From Paenibacillus sp. 19GGS1-52 (GTDB lineage Bacteria > Bacillota > Bacilli > Paenibacillales > Paenibacillaceae), in contig NZ_CP059724.1 of assembly GCF_022369515.1 (NCBI RefSeq), forward strand, positions 5,518,001 to 5,582,000: a stretch of DNA of 64,000 bases. Direction: 5' to 3'. The position numbers were made by a program, and so were the translations under genes. Shown here piece by piece: positions 42,214-50,651 of this stretch. The stretch's first letter is position 1, and the number at the start of each line of letters is the position of its first letter. The notes beneath the pieces were generated by a model. That model ran no database searches and was not told the DNA's origin. It worked only from the letters and a program-made list of their open reading frames with translations.

Positions 42214-42759
42214 ATGTTAAACGAAGACAACAAATTAAAAGAAAAACCTGCTTTCAAATACTGCCGTGAATCACGCGTATTTAAGACTGGCCGAGTCTTC
42301 CCAAATGATGTAAATAACCATAAGACTTTATTTGGCGGCAAACTTATGAGCACTATTGATGAAGTTGCTTCTATCTCTGCTATGCGCCATTGCCGAACTA
42401 ACGTTGTGACTGCTTCTTCTGATTCAGTTGATTTCTTACGGCCGATCAGACCTACAGATTCCGTTTGTTTCGAATCCTTCGTCTCCTGGACAGGGCACAC
42501 AAGCATAGAAGTATTCGTAAAGGTTATTTCGGAGAATCTATATACCGGAGAGCGTGCCGTCGCTGCCACCTCTTTTATAACCTTTGTGGCCGTTGAGGAA
42601 GATGGCACTCCTTCTCCTGTCCCAGCCATCATACCTGAGACGGACGAAGAGAAGCTAATCAGCGAGTCAGCCAACGAGCGTTCTGAACTGCGTAAGGTGA
42701 GACGGACAAGCAGCAAGAAATTAGCCTCTCAGCTGAATACAAGCAAGTACTGGGAATAG
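42214..42759 (+). CDS. Acyl-CoA thioesterase (YkhA-like hotdog protein)
   Basis: 181 residues. Hotdog fold with VFPNDVNNHKTLFGGKLMSTIDEVASISAM (Asn/Asp active-site region), VDFLRPIRPTDSVCFESFVSWTGHTSIEV. Hydrolyses acyl-CoA in the cytosol. A K/R-rich tail follows the domain. ATG behind GAAAGGAAG; transcribed alone. Confidence 0.85.
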   Translation: MLNEDNKLKEKPAFKYCRESRVFKTGRVFPNDVNNHKTLFGGKLMSTIDEVASISAMRHCRTNVVTASSDSVDFLRPIRPTDSVCFESFVSWTGHTSIEVFVKVISENLYTGERAVAATSFITFVAVEEDGTPSPVPAIIPETDEEKLISESANERSELRKVRRTSSKKLASQLNTSKYWE

Positions 42760-42844
42760 GCTAGCAAGCTAGCCAGCATTACATAAACCAGCCTTGATCT
42801 ATATTGCCTGGTGTGGCTCAATAATGGACCTCACACCGCACAAA

Positions 42845-42890
42845 AAAAAAGCACCGCTGCACGGGCAATCCGCAGGCGGTGCTTTTCGGT
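42845..42890 (-). terminator. Terminator of the infC-rpmI-rplT operon
   Basis: AAGCACCGCCTGCGG...CCGTGCAGCGGTGCTT hairpin followed by a run of T on the minus strand, just after rplT. Confidence 0.9.
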
Positions 42891-42905
42891 TATATTATAG
42901 GATTC

Positions 42906-43265
42906 TTACGCGTTAATCTTCTCTTTAGCTACAACAGCCAGTGAGTTGAATGCGTTAAGATCATTTACAGCCAAGTCAGCCAGCATCTTACGGTTAACTT
43001 CTACACCAGCCAATTTCAGGCCATATACAAGTTTGCTGTAAGACAAGCCGTTCAAACGTGCTGCTGCGTTAATACGCACAATCCACAGTCTGCGGAAGTT
43101 ACGTTTAGTCTGACGACGGTCACGGTAAGCATAAACCATCGATTTCATTACTTGTTCTTTAGCAGTTTTAAAAATGCGATGCTTGGAACCGAAATAACCC
43201 TTTGCCAGCTTCAATACTTTTTTATGTCTACGACGAACTACAAATCCGCCTTTAACTCTTGCCAT
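42906..43265 (-). CDS. rplT: Ribosomal protein L20
   Basis: 119 residues, the standard length. Basic N-terminal extension (MARVKGGFVVRRRHKKVLKLAKGYFGSKH) and globular domain (RRLWIVRINAAARLNGLSYSKLVYGLK). Binds 23S rRNA early in 50S assembly and represses its own operon through the leader. Follows rpmI by 30 nt. Confidence 0.97.
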   Translation of the reverse strand: MARVKGGFVVRRRHKKVLKLAKGYFGSKHRIFKTAKEQVMKSMVYAYRDRRQTKRNFRRLWIVRINAAARLNGLSYSKLVYGLKLAGVEVNRKMLADLAVNDLNAFNSLAVVAKEKINA

Positions 43266-43295
43266 ATTAATAAACCTCCCAAAAATGTGTGATAA

Positions 43296-43499
43296 TTATC
43301 TCTTTAAGTTAGCCAAACCTTGTCTCAAACGTCTTACATCCCCAGGGGCCATTACTGGATTACCATTCAGAACACGCTTAGCGCGTTTCGATTTGTGGGA
43401 CAGCAAGTGATTCTTGTGAGCTTTGTAACGTAGTACTTTACCAGTTCCGGTAATTTTGAAGCGGCCTTTAAGGCTGCTATGTGTTTTCATTTTAGGCAT
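43296..43499 (-). CDS. rpmI: Ribosomal protein L35
   Basis: 67 residues from ATG 43499 (MPKMKTHSSLKGRFKITGTG) behind AAGGAGG, with the family's KxHxSxxxRF start and K/R-rich LRYKAHKNHLLSHKSKRAKR. The longer frame upstream has no ribosome-binding site. Confidence 0.97.
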   Translation of the reverse strand: MPKMKTHSSLKGRFKITGTGKVLRYKAHKNHLLSHKSKRAKRVLNGNPVMAPGDVRRLRQGLANLKR

Positions 43500-43556
43500 G
43501 GTGTTTCCTCCTTGAATATTATGCGGCGTCAATTTGCTGGGCAAGTGACTCCATAT

Positions 43557-44069
43557 TTATTGGGCTTTCGGAGCCAAAATCATAATCATGCTGCGGCCTT
43601 CTAGCTTAGGTTGGCGCTCAACAACAGTAATATCAGCCACTTCGTTCTTAACACGCTCTAAGATTTTCTGGCCGATACTTGCATGTGTAATCTCACGTCC
43701 GCGGAAACGTACGGAGCACTTCACTTTATCGCCTTCACCCAGAAATTTAAGTACATTGCGGAATTTAGTTTGATAATCATGTTCCTCAATGTTAGCACGG
43801 AACCAGACTTCCTTGATATCAACGATCTTCTGGTTTTTGCGTGCTTCCTTCTCTTTCTTCTGTGTTTCATAACGGAACTTGCCGTAATCCATGATGCGGC
43901 ATACCGGCGGTTTTGCCTGTGGCGCAACGTTGACTAAATCCAGATTAAGATCAATCGCCATTTGCAACGCTTCGCGGATCGGTTTAATTCCGATTTGTTC
44001 ACCTTCTGCACCAACCAACCGAACCTCTTTGGCCCGAATTTCATCATTGAGCATATGTTCCTTACTGAT
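43557..44069 (-). CDS. infC: Translation initiation factor IF-3, non-canonical ATC start
   Basis: 170 residues when read from ATC 44069 (ISKEHMLNDEIRAKEVRLVG). IF3-N: LNDEIRAKEVRLVGAEGEQIGI; IF3-C: KEVWFRANIEEHDYQTKFRNVLKFL and GRSMIMILAPK. GGAGGT lies 8 nt before the ATC, while the first ATG (44054) is 23 nt away, so the ATC is the probable start. Rare AUU/AUC starts in infC allow IF3 to regulate its own translation. First gene of the operon, behind an L20-type leader. Confidence 0.9.
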   Translation of the reverse strand: MSKEHMLNDEIRAKEVRLVGAEGEQIGIKPIREALQMAIDLNLDLVNVAPQAKPPVCRIMDYGKFRYETQKKEKEARKNQKIVDIKEVWFRANIEEHDYQTKFRNVLKFLGEGDKVKCSVRFRGREITHASIGQKILERVKNEVADITVVERQPKLEGRSMIMILAPKAQ

Positions 44070-44267
44070 AACTCTCCACCTCCGGATCTTCTTAAACGCT
44101 TTGCTGTAATTCTCCATAAAAACGGGGTGCCGGTAACTCCCGACACCCCATTTGATCAACGTTCATGAATTCTAACATTCATAAATCATTGAGATCAAAC
44201 CAGCTGGCAAATGACCAGGCAGGTGAGAAGCCGGTGCTTCTTCTTACAATCTCTATGCTTTTGACAC
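44070..44267 (-). promoter_or_regulatory. infC operon leader with internal terminator (L20-leader type)
   Basis: About 200 nt between promoter and infC. It contains GGGGTGTCGGGAGTTACCGG pairing to CACCCC with TTTTTA after it (44118-44150), i.e. a Rho-independent terminator only 80 nt before infC, and upstream hairpins such as AGAAGCACCGGCTTCT. This matches the B. subtilis arrangement in which L20 binds the leader and promotes termination. Confidence 0.75.
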
Positions 44268-44273
44268 TTGATT

Positions 44274-44302
44274 ACTATACACCTCTGAACACATTGTGTC
44301 AA
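44274..44302 (-). promoter_or_regulatory. Sigma-A promoter of infC operon
   Basis: TTGACA, 17 nt, TATAGT on the minus strand, just downstream of the glycosyltransferase stop codon. Confidence 0.85.
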
Positions 44303-44308
44303 CACTTA

Positions 44309-45547
44309 TTATACTTGTTTACTCTGAACTTCTTCAAGTCTTACGACACGCGTATGCTTGGTGTGGCTCCATTGCTTGTTGTTCTGCGTAAAGAACGCAT
44401 AGAACGTGATTGGATACCAGGAGATCAGGTAAATAGGGAATAGCAACAGATAGAAATATACTTTTTTGTACTTGACCTTCTCCAGTGCCATTGCAAGGAT
44501 GAAGGTAAAGATATTAGCGCCAACTGCTATATAACTAAGCCATATAGGTAGATGTCCATAAATGTTGGCGATATTAGGTCCATTAAACATTGTTATATCA
44601 ATGAACATTACCGCAGGCATCAGAAAGGTCAATAATACAATATAAACATTTGCTCCATACAGAGCAAGGTCAAACTTCGTCAAGCTGCGCTCTTTAATAC
44701 TCTGCCACAGCAAAGGGAAAAAATAGCGGCGAGCCACCGTAAAGTGCCCCTGCATCCAGCGCAGGCGCTGTACGGATGAAGCCTTGAACGTCAAAGGCTT
44801 CTCATCGAATACCTTGGCATCATAATTAAACCTCGGGAAGATACCCTTGGATGCACTGCGCATCGTGAACTCCAGATCTTCAACCAGGCTTGTAGCTCCC
44901 CAGCCAATCTCCTTTAGAAGCTTGGTCTCAAAGCACATTCCGGTTCCACCAAGGAAGTTGGCCATCTGCAGATTATGACGTGACAGCTGCCATAAACGGT
45001 TAATATACCAATACGAAACGCCGTAAGCAGCAGTAATCCAGGAATCTTCCGGATTCTTCGTATCGATATATCCTTGGATAACTCTTGCGCCTGAACAGAG
45101 ATCATTATTCATCTCCAGCAGGAATTCCGTATGCGCCAGGTTGTCGGCATCGAACATTACAACACCATCATACTGGCGCTCCATGCCCCATAGTTCTTTG
45201 AGCATCCACTCGATGGCATATCCTTTGCCTCGCAGATTCGAATTGGTACGAACACAAGCATTCATGCCGTGCTCCCGTACAATTCGGGCCGTTCCGTCTG
45301 TACAATTATCGCAAATAACAAATACATCGTACAAGTCAGCCGGATAATTCAATTGCTTCAGATTCTCCATTAACGCGCCAACGACTTGTTCTTCGTTATG
45401 CGCCGCAACCAACACAGCAAAAGACTTTTCTGGCTTGAAATGCGCCTTTTTCTTTTTCTTGTGCAGTCCGAATAACGAAAATGAAAATTGATAAACTGCA
45501 ATTGCCGCCAAGATCACTTGGAGCGTAACAAACAGTGCGTCTGTCAT
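44309..45547 (-). CDS. Processive family 2 glycosyltransferase, membrane
   Basis: 412 residues. One N-terminal helix, then a GT2 domain: VLVAAHNEEQVVGALMENL, VICDNCTDGT, MFDADN (DxD), LVEDLEF (catalytic Asp region) and QRLRWMQGH (QxxRW motif of processive synthases). Three C-terminal helices close the membrane channel part. Uses a sugar nucleotide to make a surface polysaccharide or glycolipid; product unknown. No terminator separates it from the infC promoter. Confidence 0.85.
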   Translation of the reverse strand: MTDALFVTLQVILAAIAVYQFSFSLFGLHKKKKKAHFKPEKSFAVLVAAHNEEQVVGALMENLKQLNYPADLYDVFVICDNCTDGTARIVREHGMNACVRTNSNLRGKGYAIEWMLKELWGMERQYDGVVMFDADNLAHTEFLLEMNNDLCSGARVIQGYIDTKNPEDSWITAAYGVSYWYINRLWQLSRHNLQMANFLGGTGMCFETKLLKEIGWGATSLVEDLEFTMRSASKGIFPRFNYDAKVFDEKPLTFKASSVQRLRWMQGHFTVARRYFFPLLWQSIKERSLTKFDLALYGANVYIVLLTFLMPAVMFIDITMFNGPNIANIYGHLPIWLSYIAVGANIFTFILAMALEKVKYKKVYFYLLLFPIYLISWYPITFYAFFTQNNKQWSHTKHTRVVRLEEVQSKQV

Positions 45548-45946
45548 GATCTTTTGATGCCCCCTTTTTCAATCTTTGTGTTCTTTTTTTTCTCTCTGAA
45601 CTGTTTTAGTACTGACCCTTTTGTTGCATCCCTTACAATAGACCAAGTGCATTCCCATATTGTTGGTAGGCTTCTGAAAATTTATATAATGTTTAAAAGG
45701 CTGTACGGATTCATCATCTTTTGGAATCCCTTTATTTCTCTGTATCCTTTTAAACCTGTTTGGCCTGCTTGAATCATTGTACGGCGTAAGGGTGCCGGAA
45801 GTCAAAAGTGGCAACTTTCGAGCAAAGTCGAGCTTTTTCTTGAAATGAAGCACTCTAAAAAAGTATGATGAAGACAGTTGTATGCTAAAAACGGATTGTC
45901 GCAAGAGCGCCTAATATCTGTAGCCGAACTAACGGAGGGTCAAGAT
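45548..45946. other. Intergenic region without a supported gene
   Basis: About 400 nt between the divergent glycosyltransferase and PAP2 genes. I find no convincing ORF or RNA family. One minus-strand frame has a CxxC pair near its end but no start context. Presumably holds the two divergent promoters. Confidence 0.5.
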
Positions 45947-46474
45947 ATGAGACATTTATTCATGAAGTTGCATCTCTGGGAGCGGCATCTTTTTCAATGG
46001 ATTAACGGACGAATGCACAATCGATTTTTGAACTTCTGGTTATTTTATCTCACCCATCTGGGAGGAGCTACAGGCGCAGTTGGCATCAATGTTCTCCTGT
46101 GGGCATTTGCGCCTCAGCCTTTGAGAAACACAGCGCTGCAAGCGCTAGTAGCTCTAGCTATCAGCCACCTGCCCGTTGCGGTCGCCAAGAAGCTGTATCC
46201 GCGCATGCGCCCGTATCTGGCGCTTCCGGGCACCCATACGTTCCACAATCCGCTGAAGGATCATTCTTTTCCTTCCGGCCATACCACTGCTATATTTGCC
46301 GCTACAGTACCTTATATGGCTGCTTATCCGGCCCTGACCGTTATTCTGTTGCCGCTAGCCTGCACTGTTGGTTTCTCCCGGATTTATCTCGGATTACATT
46401 ATCCTTCCGATGTTATTGCGGGTGCGGCCATAGGGACCAGTGTGGCAGCAGGCACACTAGCATTATGGATCTGA
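45947..46474 (+). CDS. PAP2 family phosphatase
   Basis: 175 residues, membrane protein. Three PAP2 motifs are present: KKLYPRMRP, SFPSGHTT and SRIYLGLHYPSD (catalytic His pair). Probably a lipid phosphatase (phosphatidic acid, PGP or undecaprenyl-PP). ATG 45947 follows CGGAGGG. Next to a UgtP-like glycosyltransferase, 49 nt away, which suggests lipid metabolism. Confidence 0.85.
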   Translation: MRHLFMKLHLWERHLFQWINGRMHNRFLNFWLFYLTHLGGATGAVGINVLLWAFAPQPLRNTALQALVALAISHLPVAVAKKLYPRMRPYLALPGTHTFHNPLKDHSFPSGHTTAIFAATVPYMAAYPALTVILLPLACTVGFSRIYLGLHYPSDVIAGAAIGTSVAAGTLALWI

Positions 46475-46523
46475 GACCTACGGCTACAACCGTGAAAACC
46501 TTTGGGAACAGGTGAATTAAACA

Positions 46524-47642
46524 TTGCGCAAAAAAAGAGTGTTATTACTATCAGAAGGCTTTGGCGCAGGTCATACTCAGGCAGCGTACGCGCTATCCAG
46601 CAGCCTGCGCAAATTATCGCCTAATGTACAAACCAAGGTGCTGGAGCTAGGGAATTTTTTAAATCCCAAGATGGCTCCACTTATTGTATCAGCATACCGT
46701 AAAACCATTACCACTCAGCCCCGACTGATGGGCTACGTATACCGTCATCAGAAATCATTCAATCGTCTTACAACGCTTGCCTTGCATCGCATCTTTTATA
46801 CGCATACCAAAAATATTGTAAAACAGTTGAAGCCGGATCTTATTATCTGCACACATTTTATTCCGAGCGCAGTAGTTTCTCGTCTGAAGCGGCTGGACCC
46901 TGCCTTTAAAGTTCCGCTCGTGACGGTGATTACCGATTATGACGCGCATGCCAGTTGGATCAGTAGAGAAGTTGACCGGTATCTGGTATCCACACCAGAG
47001 GTGAAATCCAAGCTGCGCCTGCGTGGTGTTTCTGCCGCAGCCATTCAGGTAACCGGTATTCCAGTGCACCCAAATTTCTGGGAACATCCCGGAAGAAAGG
47101 ACATTCTGGAGAAGTTCAAGCTGCATGATATGCCGACTGTTCTAGTCATGGGCGGTGGCTGGGGAATGATGAACGACGAAATCGTTAATTCTTTTCTGGC
47201 TGGCTGGCGGGAACAGATTCAAATCGTCTTTTGTCTTGGCAATAATGAAAAGCTCCTGCTCAAAATGAAAGAGGACCCGCAATATAACCATCCTCATATC
47301 TCACTGCTCGGCTTCACTCGCGAGATCGATAAACTTATGGAAGTATCCGATCTGCTGGTCACGAAGCCCGGTGGTATGACTTGCAGTGAAGGACTAGCCA
47401 AAGGCATTCCCATGTTATTCCATCATCCACTGCCCGGTCAGGAAGAAGAGAACTGCCGCTACTTTACCGCCGCGGGAATCGGAGAGCCCATCGACTCTCT
47501 AGATGTTGTCGTCAAATGGATGAAGCGGCTGTTAAACAACTATGAAGATGTGCAGAACACACGTAACAGCAACCTTAAGGTAATTGACCGCTATCATCCA
47601 CTGCAAAGCGCGCAAAGTATCATCGATATGCTTGAACTATAA
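46524..47642 (+). CDS. MGDG synthase/UgtP-type glycosyltransferase
   Basis: 372 residues, GT28-like two-domain fold. N-terminal LSEGFGAGHTQAAYALSSSL (acceptor domain) and C-terminal VLVMGGGWGMMNDE, VTKPGGMTCSEGLAKGIPML, DRYHPLQSAQ. This fits processive diacylglycerol glucosyltransferases and relatives that make membrane glycolipids. TTG start; moderate AGGTG 9 nt upstream. Probably coupled to the PAP2 gene, which could supply diacylglycerol. Confidence 0.8.
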   Translation: MRKKRVLLLSEGFGAGHTQAAYALSSSLRKLSPNVQTKVLELGNFLNPKMAPLIVSAYRKTITTQPRLMGYVYRHQKSFNRLTTLALHRIFYTHTKNIVKQLKPDLIICTHFIPSAVVSRLKRLDPAFKVPLVTVITDYDAHASWISREVDRYLVSTPEVKSKLRLRGVSAAAIQVTGIPVHPNFWEHPGRKDILEKFKLHDMPTVLVMGGGWGMMNDEIVNSFLAGWREQIQIVFCLGNNEKLLLKMKEDPQYNHPHISLLGFTREIDKLMEVSDLLVTKPGGMTCSEGLAKGIPMLFHHPLPGQEEENCRYFTAAGIGEPIDSLDVVVKWMKRLLNNYEDVQNTRNSNLKVIDRYHPLQSAQSIIDMLEL

Positions 47643-47682
47643 GAACCTGTTAGAAAAAAATGCTGCAGGGCCCGAAATACAG

Positions 47683-47722
47683 AATGGCAGTCAAGGAGTA
47701 ACTACCTTGGACTGCCATTTTT
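47683..47722. terminator. Terminator between glycosyltransferase and trmB
   Basis: ATGGCAGTCAAGG...CCTTGGACTGCCAT hairpin with TTTTT on the plus strand, between convergent genes. Confidence 0.8.
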
Positions 47723-47728
47723 CACGAA

Positions 47729-48445
47729 CTATAGCCTGTATTTCTCCAGTCTATTGGCTTGATAGAGTTCGAGCGCCTCTGCCCCCACGATCGCCTCACA
47801 ACGGTGAATATTGACCCCACGACCCGTAAACTTCGTCTCGTATTCGGTCATGACATGTTCCTCGTTAATAATGCCATCCGCATGTAGGTCTAGCGAAATG
47901 TTCTTCATCTGCAGCCCGTAATCAGCAAAAGCATTCAAGGAGAATTCGAAAAGACTTCTTGAATCTGTCTTCAGATGAATTTCGCCGAGAGTACTGAGCA
48001 GCCCGCGGTATTTGTCGAGAAAGCGCGGGTGCGTCAACCGGCGGCGCGCATGCTTACCCTTAGGCCAGGGATCGCTAAAATTAAGATAAATGCGTTCAAG
48101 CTCTCCAGGAGCAAATACTTCCTCTGCATAATTAATATTGGCGAGGGCCAGCTTCAGATTCGGCGGTGTCTCTTTCCCTGCTGGCTCCCATACTGCTCTA
48201 GCCTTCTCACCTGCTCTGCGGACCAGCTCATCATACATATCCACTCCGATAAAGTTAATATCAGGATATTTAAAGCTCATCTGGCTAATAAATTGTCCCT
48301 TACCCATTCCGAACTCCACATGGATCGGGTGGTCATTGCCAAACAATTCAGACCATCGTCCCATAAGACTGCGAGGGTCAAGAATGACCAAATCAGTCTG
48401 TCCTTCCAGACTTTCACGTATTCCTTTTCTTCCACGTAAACGCAT
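47729..48445 (-). CDS. trmB: tRNA (guanine-N7)-methyltransferase
   Basis: 238 residues. VEFGMGKGQFISQM (SAM site), FIGVDMYDELVRRAGEKAR, NFSDPWPKGKHARRRLTHPRFL (TrmB signature) and the C-terminal CEAIVGAEALELYQ. Methylates G46 of tRNA. ATG 48445; AGCGGAGGAAT upstream. Confidence 0.93.
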   Translation of the reverse strand: MRLRGRKGIRESLEGQTDLVILDPRSLMGRWSELFGNDHPIHVEFGMGKGQFISQMSFKYPDINFIGVDMYDELVRRAGEKARAVWEPAGKETPPNLKLALANINYAEEVFAPGELERIYLNFSDPWPKGKHARRRLTHPRFLDKYRGLLSTLGEIHLKTDSRSLFEFSLNAFADYGLQMKNISLDLHADGIINEEHVMTEYETKFTGRGVNIHRCEAIVGAEALELYQANRLEKYRL

Positions 48446-48519
48446 ATGGTATTCCTCCGCTTATCTCTAATGCTATAACTATCACTTGCAATATTGTGCC
48501 GAACTTGTTCCCAAAAGTA

Positions 48520-48600
48520 AAGGGATAAAAGTAAAAAAGAGAAAGAAACTCTCCCGCCAACACCGCAAAACGGCGGGCAGAAGAGTTCCTTTCTTGTTGT
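48520..48600 (-). terminator. Terminator of small unknown gene upstream of trmB
   Basis: On the minus strand a stem pairs AACTCT(T)...CCCGCC with GGCGGGAGAGTT, followed by TCTTTTTTAC, between the gene at 48640 and trmB. Confidence 0.65.
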
Positions 48601-48639
48601 ATTTTGGAATTGGGGTCCATTATTTCAACAGTCCATAGT

Positions 48640-48822
48640 CTACCTTGCTGGAGGATTAAAATCAAATTTCTTCTCGAATGCGCTGCGGATCTTGCGCTGT
48701 GCTTCTATCTTAATCTTATGGTTGCCATTAAATTCCACACCTGTCAATGAAAGAGCTTCATCGGGAGTTAACAGCACCTCAATCGAACCGTTTCCCTCGG
48801 CTACTACTGTTTGAGAATTCAT
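48640..48822 (-). CDS. Small hypothetical protein
   Basis: 60 residues from ATG 48822, 5 nt after GAGGTG. The sequence (MNSQTVVAEGNGSIEVLLTP, then LTGVEFNGNHKIKIEAQRKI) has no membrane helix and no motif I can name. Own terminator. Function unknown. Confidence 0.6.
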   Translation of the reverse strand: MNSQTVVAEGNGSIEVLLTPDEALSLTGVEFNGNHKIKIEAQRKIRSAFEKKFDFNPPAR

Positions 48823-49056
48823 CGTTATCACCTCACGGTTATTATTATGGACCGGACGACACGAAAATATGAATTCAAGAATGAATTTCCTTTGGCTGCA
48901 GTGGCTTTTGATACTTTGAATATAACATAATGTGTAAGCATTTACAAGATGAATCCACCTTTCTCAGGACCTATTTTCAGCAGGGTTTCAGGGAGTAAAT
49001 GTTACGCTATGCGCTGATTTTTGATACAATAGATGGGATTCAGAAAGGAGCTACCC

Positions 49057-50013
49057 ATGTCTAACCTTTTACAGACTTCCTCTGCGCTATTATGGGGGGA
49101 TAAACGTTTCCATACCTGGAATTACGAAATGCGCGAAGAAATGGACACGAAGGTGTTCAAAGTATCGCTTGATGCAGGTTTTACCTGTCCGAATCGTGAC
49201 GGTTCTATAGCTAAAGGAGGCTGCACGTTTTGCAGTGCCAGAGGCTCCGGTGATTTTGCTGGCAGCCGCCGTGACGACCTTGTTACACAATTTAATAAAA
49301 TACGAGACAGACAGCATCTGAAATGGCCAAACGCTAAGTATATTGGCTACTTTCAAGCCTACACCAACACCTACGCACCTGTAGAGGAGCTTAGAGAATA
49401 TTACGAAATTATTTTGCAGCAGCCAGGTGTTGTTGGACTAGCCATTGCTACGCGTCCAGACTGCTTGCCGGATGATGTTGTTGAATATCTGGCAGAACTT
49501 AATCAGCGCACCTACCTTTGGGTAGAAATGGGCTTACAGACGATCCACAACTCCACCTCGGAGTTAATCAACCGCGCTCATGATACCCAATGCTATATAG
49601 AGGCTGTTGCGAAGCTACGGCGGCACGGCATCCGGGTCTGTACACATATCATTCACGGGCTTCCACAGGAAACGCATGAGATGATGCTGGATACGGTATC
49701 CGCCGTAGCCAATATGGGTGTGCAGGGCATCAAGATCCATCTGCTGCATCTTATGAGCAAGACCCCAATGGTCAAGCAATACGAAGCTGGACTGCTGCGT
49801 TTCATGGAACGGGATGAATATGTAAAGCTAATCGCTGATTCGCTGGAAATCCTGCCGCCAGAGATGATCGTACATCGCCTGACCGGGGATGCCCCACGAG
49901 AGATGCTGATTGGACCCATGTGGAGCCTCAAGAAATGGGAAGTGCTCAATGCCATTGACGATGAGCTGCTTGCCCGTGATACTTGGCAAGGTAAGTATTG
50001 GAGGAAAGGCTAA
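49057..50013 (+). CDS. ytqA: Radical SAM protein, YtqA/YhcC (TIGR01212) type
   Basis: 318 residues. The 4Fe-4S Cys set has unusual spacing: CPNRDGSIAKGGCTFC (C-x11-C-x2-C). Also WVEMGLQTIHNSTSELINRAHD and THIIHGLPQETHEMML in the barrel. Reaction unknown. ATG 49057 follows AAAGGAG; upstream start lacks a site. Its TAA overlaps the ATG of the next gene (TAATG), so the two are coupled. Confidence 0.88.
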   Translation: MSNLLQTSSALLWGDKRFHTWNYEMREEMDTKVFKVSLDAGFTCPNRDGSIAKGGCTFCSARGSGDFAGSRRDDLVTQFNKIRDRQHLKWPNAKYIGYFQAYTNTYAPVEELREYYEIILQQPGVVGLAIATRPDCLPDDVVEYLAELNQRTYLWVEMGLQTIHNSTSELINRAHDTQCYIEAVAKLRRHGIRVCTHIIHGLPQETHEMMLDTVSAVANMGVQGIKIHLLHLMSKTPMVKQYEAGLLRFMERDEYVKLIADSLEILPPEMIVHRLTGDAPREMLIGPMWSLKKWEVLNAIDDELLARDTWQGKYWRKG

Positions 50014-50618
50014 TGGGCTTCTTGTCCGTTCTTAGCTATGCTCATAAACTAACCACCGAGCGGCTAGCGCTCGGTGATCGCGCGATTGATGCGACCGTAG
50101 GCACGGGTGCAGATACGCTTTTTTTGGCAAAAACAGTCGGAAAACGCGGGGCTGTATACGGCTTCGATATCCAGGCTGCTGCGCTTGGGCTGGCCAATGA
50201 GCGCCTTCGGCTTGCCAGAGAGGAAGCCCCTCTGGCAATCTCTTCAGTGACCTTGCTGCAACGCAGTCACGCTGATATGCTGGAAGCTATTCCAACTGAC
50301 TGGGCGGAAACGGTCGGTGCCGTGATGTTCAACCTTGGCTATCTGCCTGCAGGCGACGCCGATAGGAGCATTATCACTCAGCCAGACAGCTCCCTTCAAG
50401 CTCTGGAAGCCGCGCTAAGGCTCCTTCGTCCAGGGGGGATTATCACAGCTGTGCTTTATCCGGGTCACGCTGGAGGAGAATTGGAAGCCGCTGCCGTAGA
50501 GTCATGGGCGGCGGCCGTTCCTATCCATGTAGCGCAAAGTATTATTTATCGTCAGTTGCAGCGTGCCGATGCACCTTATTGCTTGGCGCTAGAGAAGAAA
50601 AAAAGCAAGGACCATTAA
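50013..50618 (+). CDS. mnmM: tRNA wobble-uridine methyltransferase MnmM (YtqB)
   Basis: 201 residues of class I methyltransferase fold: AIDATVGTGADTLFLA (SAM site), GFDIQAAALGLANERL and the family motif MFNLGYLPAGD. YtqB proteins have been shown to convert nm5(s2)U34 to mnm5(s2)U34. ATG 50013 sits within TAATG, with GAGGAAAGG at 50001. Conserved ytqAB pair. Confidence 0.85.
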   Translation: MGFLSVLSYAHKLTTERLALGDRAIDATVGTGADTLFLAKTVGKRGAVYGFDIQAAALGLANERLRLAREEAPLAISSVTLLQRSHADMLEAIPTDWAETVGAVMFNLGYLPAGDADRSIITQPDSSLQALEAALRLLRPGGIITAVLYPGHAGGELEAAAVESWAAAVPIHVAQSIIYRQLQRADAPYCLALEKKKSKDH

Positions 50619-50651
50619 ATTAAATTTGATAAACGGAAGGAAGTTGTAAAA

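Noticed and set aside
42183..42716. 177-codon minus-strand frame opposite the thioesterase
   Set aside because: Antisense shadow of a well-supported hotdog gene; Ser/Thr-rich with no start signal.
45569..45904. Minus-strand frame of 111 codons with a CxxC pair
   Set aside because: No ribosome-binding site at the start, composition unlike neighbours, spans the probable divergent promoter region.
48414..48665. Minus-strand 83-codon frame before trmB
   Set aside because: Overlaps the terminator and the start of trmB; no start context.
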